Below, piece after piece: positions 1-12,593 of a DNA stretch of 64,000 bases (positions within the stretch are counted from its first letter, which is position 1; every line of letters starts with the position of its first letter). The translations under genes were made by a program, and so were the position numbers. Location: assembly GCA_018287875.1 (NCBI GenBank), contig JAGVVL010000017.1, forward strand, positions 744,001-808,000. Direction: 5' to 3'. The DNA is from Nigrospora sphaerica. Its lineage: Eukaryota; Ascomycota; Sordariomycetes; Amphisphaeriales; Apiosporaceae. The notes beneath the pieces are model-generated. The model was not told the origin of the DNA. It saw only the letters and a program-made list of their open reading frames with translations, and did no database searches.

Positions 1-1
1 C

Positions 2-1194
2 GAAGATATCCGCCAGGATGAGCGTTGTATGCAGTTGTTCGGCCTCTGCAACACCCTCTTGGCCCACGACTCGGAATGTTACAAGCGCCATCTCGGCATC
101 CAGAGGTATCCGGCGATCCCGCTCAGTCAGAATTCGGGTCTTCTTGGCTGGGTGCCCAACAGCGATACGCTGCACGTCCTCATCCGCGAGTACCGAGAAA
201 CGCGCAAGATCCTGGTCAACATCGAACACCGCATCATGCTGCAGATGGCCCCCGACTACGAGGGCCTCACGCTCATGCAGAAGGTTGAAGTCTTTGGCTA
301 CGCCCTGGACAATACCACGGGACAGGACTTGTACCGCGTTCTCTGGCTCAAGAGCAAGTCTTCAGAGGCTTGGCTCGAACGTCGCACCAACTACACGCGC
401 TCCCTGGGCGTCATGAGCATTGTCGGCTACATTCTGGGTCTGGGCGATCGTCACCCTAGTAATCTGATGCTGGACCGTGTCACGGGCAAGATCATCCACA
501 TCGACTTTGGCGACTGTTTCGAGGTGGCTTGCAACCGCGACAAGTACCCGGAGCAGGTGCCGTTCCGGCTCACGCGCATGCTCACATACGCCATGGAGGT
601 TAGCAACATCGAGGGCAGTTTCCGTATCACGTGCGAGCAAGTGATGCGCGTGTTGCGTGACAATAAGGAGAGCGTCATGGCCGTCCTTGAAGCAGTAAGT
701 CCGGCCGTCCCCGGCCCGCTAGGCACCCAAACTGACACGGCACGCAGTTCATCCACGATCCGCTCCTCAACTGGGGTCTCACCAACGCTCCCTCGCCCAC
801 GGGTCCCAACTTCCGGCCCGAAGTCGAAAACGGCGCCGACGTCAACCCCGGCGCACCGCGCGCACGACGTGCTTCAATCTTGGCGGCTAACCACCCGCCT
901 ACCGAGTATCTCGCTGCCATGGACGGATCGGTGCCCGGAGGGCCGCGCAGCTCCCGGGCCCGAGCCAGGACCAACTCCAGCGCGGTCAACGGGGCGACGG
1001 ACAACGTGGAGGCGGAAGCGCACAACGCCCGCGCCGTCGAGGTGCTGGACCGCGTTAACCAGAAACTGAACGGCCGGGATTTCAAGCCCGAGGAAGAGCT
1101 CGACTCGACGACACAGGTCAACAAGCTGATCATCCAGGCCACCAGACTCGAGAACCTCTGCCAGCACTACATCGGATGGTGTCCGTTCTGGTAG
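2..1194 (+). CDS. TOR: TOR serine/threonine kinase, C-terminal part (5' truncated by window)
   Basis: This is the 3' end of a phosphatidylinositol-3-kinase-related kinase that nucleates TORC1/TORC2 and controls growth in response to nutrients. The coding parts are 2..694 and 748..1194, separated by a 53-nt GT-AG intron, giving 379 visible residues; the reading frame is open at the left edge. The opening residues read [15 protein letters not shown], a conserved stretch of the TOR kinase domain. The catalytic loop [13 protein letters not shown] and the metal-binding DFG in HIDFGDCFE follow. After the intron comes a variable Ala/Arg-rich linker, then a FATC domain ending in [11 protein letters not shown], the hallmark TOR C-terminus. 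The match to TOR rather than Mec1, Tel1 or Tra1 rests on the kinase-loop wording and the FATC tail. The rest of the protein lies outside the window. Confidence 0.96.
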
Positions 1195-2863
1195 ACTCGA
1201 TGCAAGCCGGTACGACGTGGGAGTCCTCTACATTTCCTTGGTTCGCAGGTCGCGATGAGCGGGTGTGGTGTTGTTGACGGGGGGTTTTTTAATGGCCGTT
1301 GCTGTGCAGCGTGGAGGGCAGGAACACGCGGCTGAGGCGTTCCGGAGGGCCGTTTTGGCGGGAGTTTCAGGTTCGGACTCTTGGTATTGGCATTTTTGGA
1401 GAAGGAAGAAGGGGAAGGACAAGTGCATTGCGTTGCGTTGGGCCGCGCCGCGATGCGTTGCGTTTCGTTCGTGTTCACCAGACGCGACCAGGGGGGGGTA
1501 GAAGCGCTTTCCAGGGTGGTGGTACACGGTTGTTCAGTAAATTGTTGCCATTAGGATGCACACTTACCCACAGCGGCTTGCATGCTTTCGCTACTCACAA
1601 TCCAAAGCGTCATGTTTCCAGGCACATGCCCGAGCTGCCATGGCAGGAGGGTAGTAAAAAAAGTGACTCAACTAGAAAGGTGACCGGCTCAGCACACTAA
1701 GAACAGCCTTTTAGTTGAGTCGTTTATTTTGCGACCCCCCTCGCATGGGTGCCCGTTCTGGGCGTGCTGCCAGGGCACCTGTCCTGGTGCGGGGTGAAAT
1801 GGAGAACGTGGTGGCGAGGCACGCGCAGGCCGAGTCGCTTGGCGAATGAGGCAAGTTTCTAGAAGGCAGCCAAACACGGTAGGAGGGGGGCCAAACCGCA
1901 AGCTCCATTTTACTCGACGACCCGTGCGGGGGGGATAAGCACTGAATCTTTCCCCAGGGGCAACCCGGTTCTTCCCCAGCGTCCCGAGCCCAAGGAGCCA
2001 AAGGTCGCAGGTACAGCGGTCATGTACCACAGTGGCGTGGCCCCAGGCGAAGAGAAAGCTTGGAGTCGGAGCCGTAAAAGCCACGCCGTCCCATCTCATG
2101 GGGTGCGACTGGGGACGCTACATGTATTTACCTTCAACTGCCGGCGACAAACGAGCGCGTACCCGTGACCCGGAGTGTCTCGACGAATTGTATTTCTGTG
2201 CCGCCTCGGGTTCCCCCGCGCATCTCTGCTTGCTTCATCGGACTGTTCGGGTCTACGTCCCAGCTCGCCGGACCGTTCTGAAGCCGGCGAGGATGGGTTT
2301 ACTCTTATGTGCTTCGGGGATATCTAGAGAATCTTATCTCCGGCGACGGCGGCTTCGCGGGTTCGGCGTTAAGACATCCGGCAGTTGCCCAGCCTCCCCC
2401 CGCGGCCATAGTCACCTCCCATGAATAGCGAGCAGGGAGGGGGCTACCTCTGTTAAGTAGAAAGGAGCGATACGCAGTGCCGGCGAAAGAGAGCGCGCCG
2501 ATCCAAGCAGTGATGCTGCTCCCAGCCGGGGCCATTGGTGGATCGAGCCAGTCGACAAGTTTCCATCTTGGGGAAATGAAGCAGCAGCCAGCGGCAGGGA
2601 TGTAGGCGTCGGTTGAAGCTTGGATCCACGACCAGCAACGCCGCGACGGGACGGTCAGGCGCCGAGGCACAGGTGCCCACGGCCTACCTATGTATGCAAT
2701 AGGTGTATGCAATAGGTAAGTCGGTAATAAGTCCTCGAGCTCGGGATTGGAAACGAGTCTGTAAAACCGCCCCGTCCCTCTTCTCGCAATCGTATCGGTG
2801 GCACCCCCTCGTTTCTCCTCTTCGTTTCTCTTCTCCAATCGGCCCCTACCGCGTAGCGCCATC
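1195..2863. other. Intergenic region, TOR 3' side to dehydrogenase promoter
   Basis: No supported gene. Open frames here, including a 227-codon minus-strand frame at 2305..2988, lack recognisable domains, and that one runs into the dehydrogenase. The last 60 bp before the dehydrogenase start are pyrimidine-rich (CTTCT-type), as is usual upstream of fungal start codons. Confidence 0.5.
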
Positions 2864-3802
2864 ATGAAGTTCAACCCTGAGAAGGACATAGCCGACCTCG
2901 CCGGCAAGGTGATTTTCATCACGGGCGGCAACACGGGCCTCGGCAAGGAAACGGTCCTGCAGCTGGCCAAGCACCGGCCCGCGCACATTTACCTGGCGGC
3001 GCGCAGCCAGGAACGCGCAGAGCAGGCCATCCGGGAGGTGCGGGAGCGCGCGCCCGAGGCCACCGACGTGCCCATCAGCTTCGTCGAGCTGGACCTGGCG
3101 TCCTTCGCGAGCGTCCAGCGCGCCGTCGCCGCCTTCAACGCCGCCGAGCCCGAGGGCCGCCTGCACGTGCTCATCAACAACGCCGGCATCATGGCCACGC
3201 CAGCCGGCACCACGGCCGAGGGCTATGAGCTGCAGTTCGGCACCAACCACATGGGCCATGCGCTGCTGACGCGCCTGCTGCTGCCGGCGCTGCAGAAGGC
3301 CGCCGCCGCCGGCGGCGACGCGCGCGTCGTCAACCTGTCGTCCATAGCCCAGAAGATGGCGCCCAAGCCGCCGTACGGCGACTTCGCGGCCCTCAAGACG
3401 GACATGGCCGGCACGAGCACGTGGACGCGCTACGCCGTCTCCAAGTTGGCCAACGCGCACCACGCCGCCGCCCTCGCCCGCCGCCACCCGGAGCTGCGCG
3501 CCGTCGCCGTGCACCCGGGCGTCGTCGCCACGGAGCTGATGCGCGGCCCCGCCGCCTCGTACCGCGTCATGGCGCTGCTGCGGCCCCTCGTGGCGCCGCT
3601 CCTGCACCTGCTGACCACGCCCGTCGCCGCCGGCGCCTACAACCAGCTGTGGGCCGCCGTCAGCCCCGACGTCCGCTCCGGCCAGTACTACGTCCCCGTC
3701 GGCGTCGAGGGCCAGGGCTCCCCGCAGACCTACGACGACGCCCTCGCTGACCAGCTGTGGGAATGGACCGAGAGGGAGCTTGACGCCTACCTGTCTTCGT
3801 AG
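2864..3802 (+). CDS. Short-chain dehydrogenase/reductase (SDR), retinol-dehydrogenase-like
   Basis: Single-exon gene of 312 residues, a normal length for fungal SDRs of the WW-domain oxidoreductase/retinol dehydrogenase-like group. The NAD(P)-binding glycine motif TGGNTGLG is at residues 20-27, NNAG at 105-108, the catalytic Ser in VVNLSS near 159-160, and the YAVSK catalytic Tyr/Lys at 190 and 194. The full active-site set is therefore present and the enzyme should be active, but the substrate cannot be told from sequence. The start chosen is the ATG after a pyrimidine-rich leader (MKFNPEKD). An upstream in-frame extension of 22 codons has no family support. There is no signal peptide; a hydrophobic patch near residues 218-230 could allow membrane association. 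Neighbours give no pathway clue. Confidence 0.9.
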   Translation: MKFNPEKDIADLAGKVIFITGGNTGLGKETVLQLAKHRPAHIYLAARSQERAEQAIREVRERAPEATDVPISFVELDLASFASVQRAVAAFNAAEPEGRLHVLINNAGIMATPAGTTAEGYELQFGTNHMGHALLTRLLLPALQKAAAAGGDARVVNLSSIAQKMAPKPPYGDFAALKTDMAGTSTWTRYAVSKLANAHHAAALARRHPELRAVAVHPGVVATELMRGPAASYRVMALLRPLVAPLLHLLTTPVAAGAYNQLWAAVSPDVRSGQYYVPVGVEGQGSPQTYDDALADQLWEWTERELDAYLSS

Positions 3803-6800
3803 AAAGAAAACGGGCGGAGGGAAAGAACCGGCGAGGGGGGGATTTTGGGGGGACTCGCCCATCCGCGCCCCCTTCCGTGCGACGTCGGGACGTTCGACGG
3901 AGGCGCCGCTGCCTGCTTTTTGTTTCTTTGTTTCCTCTGTTGTAAGAATACGTCGTCCCGGAGTTGCCCGCCGGGCGCCGGAATAAAATTGATACCCCCC
4001 TTCTGCAAGCCAAGCCGGCGAAGACCGGGTTCCGTCGCAGTGCGTATTCGTGCCTATCAACCGGGACGACGCGGCATCACGTGGAAGCCGGTGGGCAGGG
4101 CCGCAAACCGCTTTACGCCGACCGGAGGATTGTATTAGAAGAGTAAGCACTTGAAAGTAGCCTAGGGCACGATAAGGCATACACGTGTGCGTTCCGGAGC
4201 GTGCATGCCGCCTAAAATCTCACCCTGCTGGAAGGCGGCCCGGGACCCAACAATGGCAAGACGCCGGAGCGAAGGCCAGCCGCCCAGCGACCGCTCTGCC
4301 CTCAGCTGCCCGGGGTCGCCCGCTTACGCAAAAGGACGACAAAACACAGGGTCACCAACTGGGCGCCTCCCTCCGGCCGCTCGTTTGGCTTCCCGTGGGA
4401 AGGGTCCCGGCTGGCCATGGGTCGGCTTGGCGCTGTCACGCATGAGCCGCCCGACGGCGCCGCATTGCCCGGGCCGCGAGTCGTGAGATCATACACTGCT
4501 TTTTCCTCCCCCTCACCCGCGACGACGCGCCACGCAGTCGCCCGCATATCGAGGGGTCACGAGGCAGCCGCACGATCGTGATGTTCTGATTTCCTCCCTC
4601 GCAACTGCGTCCGACTCGACATGGGGAGGGGCCGAGCGAGTCAGTCAGCTCGCCCGCGCTCGCCCGTTCCACCGTTTCCGTTGGTACCACGTACGGCCGC
4701 GCCAAAACGCCCTAACGGGCTTACGCCCCATCCGCCTCCTCCAACGTGAGCCCTCTCAGCGAATTGTTACCTCCGTACGTACGTCTCGAATAAGGATCCC
4801 TGGGAGGGGGGGGGGGGGGAAGCTGAGTATGAACGCCGACCCAACGCATCAGCGCCGGTCGGAGGCTCCAGATACAAGCGAGAAAAAGTCTCCGAACTAC
4901 GGTCCCAAATCGACCCGAGTACGAGCACGACGCGGGGCGCTGGCTGACGGAATACCTAGGCCACGGCTGATGGCCCTGCCAGCGTGCCCCCTTGGTGGGA
5001 ATCCGGCTGGTTGAACCGCTGGAGGCTGCCTGGAAAAGGTGAAGCTTACCAGCGCAGGGGGGAGTGGGGGAAGCAGGGGAAGGGTTGTGTCACGGCTATA
5101 TCCTTGCCGTTACGGAAAGGGGGACCGGGGGCTGAGATGGGAAAGGGAACACGGTTAGATAGGGAATAGGCCGGCCTATGACAGTAGCAAATACCCCCCA
5201 AGTCGCCAGCAACATAGCGAGAACAGGGAAGGCGACGGGACGAGGGAGCGCTCCTTACTCTGACTTGGCCATGACGATGTGATTGTCATTGGGTTGCCCG
5301 CTTGTATGCGTACCAGGGTTGCCGGAATGCAGTAATACACGCGCAATGAGCTGTCGGGTTGGTTGACGGACTGTCGGGTTGTTGTAGGAGTCCGAGCGAT
5401 TGAGCCCCTTGTGGGCTTGGATGGGGCGAGGAGAAAGCGCCATGCCCGTTTCGGGGTAGCAGGTCCGGGACGCCAATAACCTCTGCATAAGCTCGGCTTC
5501 ACCATGGGAAAGCACAGCCGGACCGGGAGAAGAGTCAACCCAATCGGAGCGATATGTGAGACGAAACGAGATACCCGAAAGTACCTACCTAAAATATCTA
5601 CAACTACTACCCAAAGCGAGTTTGCGGTGCGCACGCGCGCCCCCAGTCTCGCCGCCCCCATTGCCGCGCATCCTTGCAGCCTCCGAGGGGCCTAGCAAAG
5701 CGCTGCGCGGCCGCACGCCTAGCCCTACGGCCCCTTAAAAGAGGCCTGCTCGCGTAGGGCTACCACGGAACGCAGCCGACGGGCGGCCACTGGGCAAGCA
5801 CCGGGGTCGGTCCTCGCGGTTACTGGCTGGTCGAGGCAGTGCGTTGCTTTTTGCTTCGTCTCGCCAAAAGGAAACGCGGGCCCGCTGCGTGGGTTGCGGC
5901 GACGGCGAACGGCCGCGACTCACGCCTTCCCGCCGTCGCGGAGGCGTCGTCTGGTGTTGCAGCCACGCGAGAGGTATCGACCCGTCGTAGGCGCAGTCGG
6001 ACTGGCAAGGTGTTTCACAAGCGTCCCGGGTTCGACTCTCTATCTCTCTCGTCCTGTGTTGCAAAACGCCAGCCACGACGCCGCCTGGGCCCGGGAGTCA
6101 CGGGCGTCCTCTTTTTCTTCCTCTCTCCATCTCTCTCTCTCTCTCTCGCGCGCGCCGACCGCCCGTCCAGGCGCTTGCCCACCACTGTACCACGTTACGT
6201 ACTGAGCGGACGACCGGATCGTCGTACTCAACAGGCGGTGTCGGTCCCCGGTGGTTGCAGGTTGACGGTGATGGTGCGATAGTGCCGCCGCTCTCCTGGG
6301 GTCGTCTAGTACGGATGGGGAGGGATTCCGGACGACCTTGTGCCAGGCCGGGATAGCTCGGGCGCGCTTCTAGAAGCACGGCCAGACGATCCGGAGTCCA
6401 TCCGCCCTGTGCATATAGTACACACCCAAAAGTGCGATTCGGCATCAACGTGATCTAACTCGCGAGCTTGCGGGCTGGGTAACTGGGTCGGGTGGCGCTG
6501 GCGGCGGCGCCAAATGAGGGTCCCTGGCGCAAAAAACCTGGACAGGAGGCCTGGACCGGCCGGGAAAACGGGCACCAACAAGAGTCCGTAATGGGGGCAG
6601 CTAAGCTTAGCAACGGCGAGATATCGACTCAGGGGCGCCGTCCCGGATGCTTGCTCCCTGTCTGTCTGCCCTGTCTCTCCCGCCCGTGATAGGAGACGGA
6701 AAGATACTGACAGCAGTCCGCCAGACGGTTCGCAATGCCCAAGAAAGTGCCGAGGGCCCTTGATCGTCCATCCCTCCACGAGCGCAGCAGAGCGGGGCGG

Positions 6801-7716
6801 CGCTACCGTACATGGTAGATTTGGTGGGGGGGGGGGACGGCCCAGAGCTCCAGCAAGGTTGTTTGCTGACAGAATAACGGAGGGTTGTCTTCCCGGCGGT
6901 GGTGAGGGAGGATCCATCCCATTTGCGTGCGGCGCGCCACATGTCGCTCATCGGCATCGCAAAGCACTGGTGGCCAGTAGCAGCAGCAGCAGCTGGTTAG
7001 CGCGCCAATCCCCCGGGCTGGTGCCGGCCCTCGGGTCCAAGTCCGGATCCTTAACGAGATGAGAGGGGCCGTCGCATCGCCCGCAGGCTCGCATCGATAC
7101 GAAAACGATGGAAGCTGTCGAAAAATCAGCCCTGGCGATCCTTGGTTTATAAAGCCCCCCCGGCACGCCCTGCGTCAGCTGCAGCCCCGGCCTGCTACCC
7201 CCTTCCCACTGCACTTCTCCGGCCTTTTGCCCTGCGGCATAGAAACATCGTCGAGTATCTGCCGCACGCACTGCTTGCTGGTCTGGGATCGAGAACCCTT
7301 GGCTGGAGTTCTGCGGCGGCTTCCTTCTGCCTTATTTTGCATCCTCCTCCGCGCACCTACTTCTTTTCGCTCCGTGTTACACTAATAGCCCCCTCCACCC
7401 CCCTTGTGCACCGTTTCTCCTCTACCTAAACTTTAATGCTACAGCTGCCACCCCAACGGCCTGCATCGTCATACCTGTTTTGGGCACCGCATTAGCCCCC
7501 CGACCAATCAGACGGCGTCGCAGATTACTGCATACTCTCTGCACCGACTCGTGTAGGTACGAATACGAGTGCACAGCAGCAGGGCATCGCCTAGTTAAGG
7601 AACCTTGAACAAGGCGTGGACCAAGGCCAAAGGGCTGCAGCACCGCAAACCCTCCCATCACCGCGGGCAGCAAGGCATCTCGACTGGCTGGACAACGCCG
7701 GCCACCCGTCTTCGCC
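3803..7716. other. Long intergenic region upstream of the ABC transporter
   Basis: About 3.9 kb without a supportable gene. It holds a run of 14 G at 4806..4819, a CT microsatellite near 6129..6147, a run of 11 G at 6826..6836 and short AGC repeats near 6978. A TATA-like element (TTTATAAAG) lies at 7146..7154, about 560 bp before the transporter ATG, so part of this region is probably a large regulatory upstream region. Open frames here (for example 5176..5661 and 6306..6917, minus) show no domain and poor codon bias. Confidence 0.5.
7146..7154 (+). promoter_or_regulatory. TATA-like element upstream of the PDR transporter
   Basis: The sequence TTTATAAAG lies about 560 bp upstream of the ATP-binding transporter ATG. 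Assignment as a core promoter is inference and would imply a long 5' leader. Confidence 0.3.
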
Positions 7717-10700
7717 ATGTCCCTCGTGGGCAGTACCGCCTTCTCCAACTACGACCGCACAGCGCGAGCCACCGGCGCGCCGCCACTCACATCGCCGAAT
7801 CACGATATGGACGACCATGCCAATCCCATGGAAGAAGTCGCCGGCACGCCGCACACCCGCGCCACCTCGGTGACGCAGGCCAACTCGGTGACGGGGGACG
7901 ACAAGAAGAACATGGCCGAGTCTGGCGAGAGTGACGAGGCCGAGGTCGAGCGCCGCGAGTCGCTCGTGCAAGAACTGGCCCGCCGCTACACCAACGAGTC
8001 CGGCGGCGCCACTGGCTCTCACAGCGGCAACCCCTTCCTCGAGACCAACGAAGACTCCCCGCTGAACCCGGCCTCCCCGAACTTTAAGGCCCGCGCCTGG
8101 GCTCGGTCCGTCGTGCAGATGGACTCGGCCGGCTACCGCTCCTCGGGCGTGTGTTTCCAGAACCTCAACGTGCACGGCTTCGGCGCCGCCACCGACTACC
8201 AGAAGGATGTCGCCAACGTCTGGCTCGGCGCCGTCGGCCTCGCCCGCAAGGCCTTCGGCATGCAGACGCAGCGGAAGATCGACATCCTCCGCAACTTTGA
8301 CGGCCTCGTGCGCAAGGGCGAGATGCTGGTGGTGCTGGGCCCCCCGGGCTCGGGTTGTTCCACCTTCCTCAAGACCATTGCCGGTGAGACCTCTGGTATT
8401 TACCTCGAGGAGGGCTCCTATTTCAACTACCAAGGTGAGAAAAACCCCTCCCCGCCTCGTGGCGGCGCACCCTCTGGCCGCCCACTTGCTAAACCCGAGA
8501 ATCAGGTGTCCCTGCCGAGGAGATGCACACGCAGCATCGTGGTGAGGCCATCTACACGGCCGAAGTCGATGTCCACTTCCCCATGATGACGGTCGGCGAT
8601 ACCCTGACCTTTGCCGCCCAGGCCCGGGCCCCGCGCCAACTGCCCCCGGGCGTCGACAAGACCACCTACGCCAACCACCTCCGCGACGTCACCATGGCCA
8701 TGTTCGGTATCTCGCACACCATCAACACCCGCGTGGGCAACGAGTACGTGCGCGGCGTGTCGGGTGGCGAACGTAAGCGTGTGACCATCTCCGAGGCTGC
8801 GCTCAGCCGGGCCCCGCTGCAGTGCTGGGACAATTCCACCCGTGGTCTGGACAGTGCCAACGCCGTTGAATTCTGCAAGACCCTTCGGCTGCAGACCGAG
8901 ATCTTCGGTAGCACGGCCTGCGTTTCCATCTACCAAGCGCCCCAGAGCGCCTACGACCTCTTCGACAAGGCCGCTGTGCTGTACGAGGGTCGCCAGATCT
9001 TCTTTGGCCGTGCCGACACTGCGCGCCAGTACTTTATCAACCTCGGATTCGAGTGCCCGGCGAGGCAGACGACGCCCGATTTCTTGACGTCCATGACCAG
9101 CAGTCTGGAGCGGGTGATCCGCCCCGGCTTCGAGGGCAAGGCGCCGCGCACCCCCGACGAATTCGCGGCCGCGTGGAAGAACAGTGCCGAGTACGAGGCC
9201 CTGCAGCGGGAGATCGAGGAGTACAAGAAGGAGCACCCGCTCAACGGCCCCGACGCCGAGGCCTTCCGAGCCAACAAGCGCGAGGCCCAGGCCAAGGGCC
9301 AGCGCGCCAAGTCTCCGTACACCCTGTCGTATGTGCAGCAGGTCAAGCTCTGCTTGTGGCGTGGATTCCGAAGGCTGATGGGCGATCCGAGTCTGACGGT
9401 CGGGTCGCTGATCGCCAACACCATGCTTGGTCTCATCATTGCCAGTGTCTACTACAACCTCCAGCCCTACACCTCGAGCTTCTTCCAGCGAGGAGCCCTG
9501 CTCTTCTTTGCCTGTCTCACCAACGCCTTCGCCTCTGCTCTCGAGGTACGTTGGCCCCCCTGATCCACCTGCTCACGCATCCAAGCTAACCGGCGCCAGA
9601 TTCTCACCCTCTATGCCCAACGTCCCATCGTCGAAAAGCAAAGCCGCTACGCCATGTATCACCCCTCTGCCGAGGCGGTAGCCTCCATGTTGACCGACTT
9701 GCCGTACAAAATCGCCAACACCATCGTCTATAACCTGGTGCTCTACTTCATGACGAACCTGCGACGTGAGGCCGGACCGTTCTTCTTCTTCTTACTCATC
9801 TCCTTCACCGTCGTCCTAGCCATGAGTATGATTTTCCGAACCATCGCCTCGGCCTCTCGAACGCTCTCCCAGGCCATGGTTCCGGCCGCCATCCTGATTC
9901 TCGCCCTCGTCATTTTCACCGGTTTCGTCATCCCCATCGATTACATGCTGGGCTGGTGCCGCTGGATCAACTACTTGGATCCTCTGGCCTACGCCTTCGA
10001 GGCCTTGATGGCCAACGAGTTCAGCGGCCGCGAGTTCATCTGCGACGAGTCACAGTTCGTGCCCCGAGGCGACATCCCCGGCTTGGAAAGGTACACCGGC
10101 GTCCCCTCGGCGAGCCGCATTTGCACTACCGTCGGCGCCGTTGCCGGACGTGCCACTGTCAACGGCGACGAATACATCCAGCAGTCCTTCCGGTACTATG
10201 CGTCCCACAAGTGGCGCAACTTTGGCATCATCATCGGCTTCATCTTCTTCTTCCTGTTTGTTTACATGGCTTGCACCGAGCTCATCCAGGCCAAGAAGTC
10301 CAAGGGCGAGGTCCTCCTTTTCCGCCGCGGTTACAAGCCCGCCCAGTTCAAGGAGAAGAGCAAGAGCGACGCCGAAGAGGGCATGATGCGCGTCGGCCCC
10401 ATTGCCACCAACGCCAGCCGCGCCACCGGCAACAACGCCCCGCGGGGCGAGAAGGCCAACGGCGGCATGATCCAGGAATCCTCGAGTGTCTTCCACTGGA
10501 ACAACGTCTGTTATGACATCAAGATCAAGGGCGAGCCTCGCCGGATTCTGGATCACGTGGACGGTTGGGTCAAGCCCGGTACTCTCACGGCCCTCATGGG
10601 TGTGTCCGGTGCCGGTAAGACGACCCTTCTGGACGCCCTGGCTAGCCGTATCAACATGGGCGTCATCACGGGCGAGATGCTCGTCGACGGCCGCCTCCGC

Positions 10701-12593
10701 GATAACTCCTTCCAGCGAAAGACGGGCTACGTTCAGCAGCAGGATCTCCACTTGGCTACTACGACGGTCCGCGAAGCGCTCAACTTCTCGGCTTTGATGC
10801 GCCAGCCGGCCGATGTGCCCAAGGCCGAAAAGCTCGCCTATGTCGACGAGGTCATCAAGCTGCTCGACATGGAGGAATACGCCGAGGCTGTTGTCGGTGT
10901 CCTCGGCGAGGGCCTCAACGTTGAACAACGGAAGCGCCTCACGATTGGTGTCGAACTCGCTGCTAAGCCGCCCCTGCTGTTCTTCGTCGACGAGCCCACC
11001 TCCGGTCTCGACTCGCAGACCTCGTGGGCCATCCTGGACCTCCTCGAGAAGCTCACCAACGCCGGTCAGGCTATCCTTTGCACGATCCACCAACCCTCCG
11101 CCATGCTTTTCCAGCGCTTCGACCGACTGCTGTTCCTGGCCAAGGGCGGCCGAACCGTGTACTTTGGTGACATTGGCGAGAACTCCTCCACCATGACCTC
11201 GTACTTTGAGCGTCACGGCGCGCATCCCTGCCCCAACGATGCCAACCCCGCCGAGTGGATGTTGGACGCCATTGGTGCTGCCCCGGGCAGCCACAGCGAT
11301 ATCGACTGGCACAAGACATGGCGCGAAAGCGAAGAGTACGAAGCCGTCCAGGCCGAGCTGCAGAGCCTCAAGGATAACGCTGCCGCCCAGCCGTCGGCCA
11401 CCGAGGACGGCGGCTCCTACCGCGAGTTCGCCGCGCCCTTTAGCGTACAGCTGGCCGAGGTCACGCGCCGTGTCTTTTCCCAGTACTGGCGCACGCCCAA
11501 CTATATCTACTCCAAGACGGCCCTGAACGTCCTCGTCGCCCTCTTTGTCGGTTTCGTCTTCTACAAGGCCCCCAACACGATCCAGGGCATGCAGAACCAG
11601 ATGTTCGCCATCTTCCAGCTCCTGACCGTCTTCGGCCAGATGGTGCAGCAGACCATGCCGCACTTCGTGGTCCAGCGCGATCTGTACGAGGTCCGAGAGA
11701 GACCGTCCAAGGTCTACAGCTGGCAGGTCTTCATGCTCTCCCAGATCATTGTCGAGATCCCGTGGAACTCCCTGATGGCCGTGCTGATGTACTTCTGCTG
11801 GTACTACCCCGTCGGCCTGCAGGAGAACGCGGCCGCGGCCGGGCAGCTGACGGAGCGTGGCGTCCTTATGTTCCTGCTGCTGCTCGCCTTCATGATCTTC
11901 ACCTCGACCTTCACCGATATGATCATCGCCATGTTCGAGACGGCCGAGGCCGGCGGTAACATTGCCAACCTGCTCTTTATGCTCTGCCTCATCTTCTGTG
12001 GCGTTCTCGCGCGGCCCGAGACGCTCCCGCGCTTCTGGATCTTCATGTACCGCGTCTCGCCCTTCACGTACCTCATCAACGCCATGATATCGGTGGCGGT
12101 GGCCAACACGTCGGTCGTGTGCGCGGCCAACGAGTACCTCAAGTTCGACGCGCCGTCGGGCGAGACGTGCGGCGAGTACATGCAGACCTACATCGGGGCG
12201 CTCGGCGGCCGGCTCGAGCCGGGCACCGAGAACAACACGGGCGGCTGCTCCTACTGCCCGCTCGACCAGACCAACACGTACCTGGCGGCCGTCTCCTCCT
12301 ACTACGACCAGCGCTGGCGCAACTTTGGCATCATGTGGGCCTTCATCGCCTTCAACATCGTCGCCGCCCTCGGCCTCTACTGGCTCTTCCGCGTGCCCAA
12401 GGGCGCCAAGAAGGAGGACATGGGCGGCCCCAACGGCGGCCTCGCCAAGACGCCCTCCAAGGCCACGGCCGCCGGCGCCGACGCCAAGTCGCTCAAGACC
12501 ACCAACTCGCGCACCACCGCGGCCCCCTCCAAGTCGGAGACGGCGCCCTCCAAGGCCCAAACCGCGCCCAACACCAGCGGCACCGCCTCCTGA
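7717..12593 (+). CDS. PDR-type (ABCG) full-size ABC transporter, multidrug efflux pump
   Basis: Exons are 7717..8434, 8506..9545 and 9600..12593, giving 1583 residues, the usual size for fungal pleiotropic drug resistance pumps (Pdr5/Cdr1 family). Layout is NBD1-TMD1-NBD2-TMD2. NBD1 has the degenerate PDR Walker [10 protein letters not shown] (208-216, Cys in place of the Lys), signature VSGGERKRV and the altered Walker B region [13 protein letters not shown]2 has a canonical Walker [10 protein letters not shown] (920-928), a degenerate signature [12 protein letters not shown] and Walker [13 protein letters not shown]. This asymmetry is normal for the family. A Cys-rich extracellular loop ([16 protein letters not shown]) precedes the last membrane helix. 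The C-terminus is an unusual Ala/Lys/Thr-rich tail with repeats of SKxxTAPSK type. The pump sits in the plasma membrane; substrates cannot be inferred. Both introns restore conserved residues (YQG/VPAEE and SALE/ILTLY). Confidence 0.95.

Noticed and set aside
2305..2988. A 227-codon minus-strand frame between TOR and the dehydrogenase
   Set aside because: Overlaps the real gene start, no recognisable domain and poor codon bias.
2846..4180. A 444-codon frame antisense to the dehydrogenase
   Set aside because: Same antisense artefact; Gly/Arg/Val/Asp-rich with no fold.
6000..6050. A tRNA-like segment with a GGTTCGACTC B box and a TTTCACA loop
   Set aside because: The T-stem and acceptor stem do not pair; at most a decayed tRNA.
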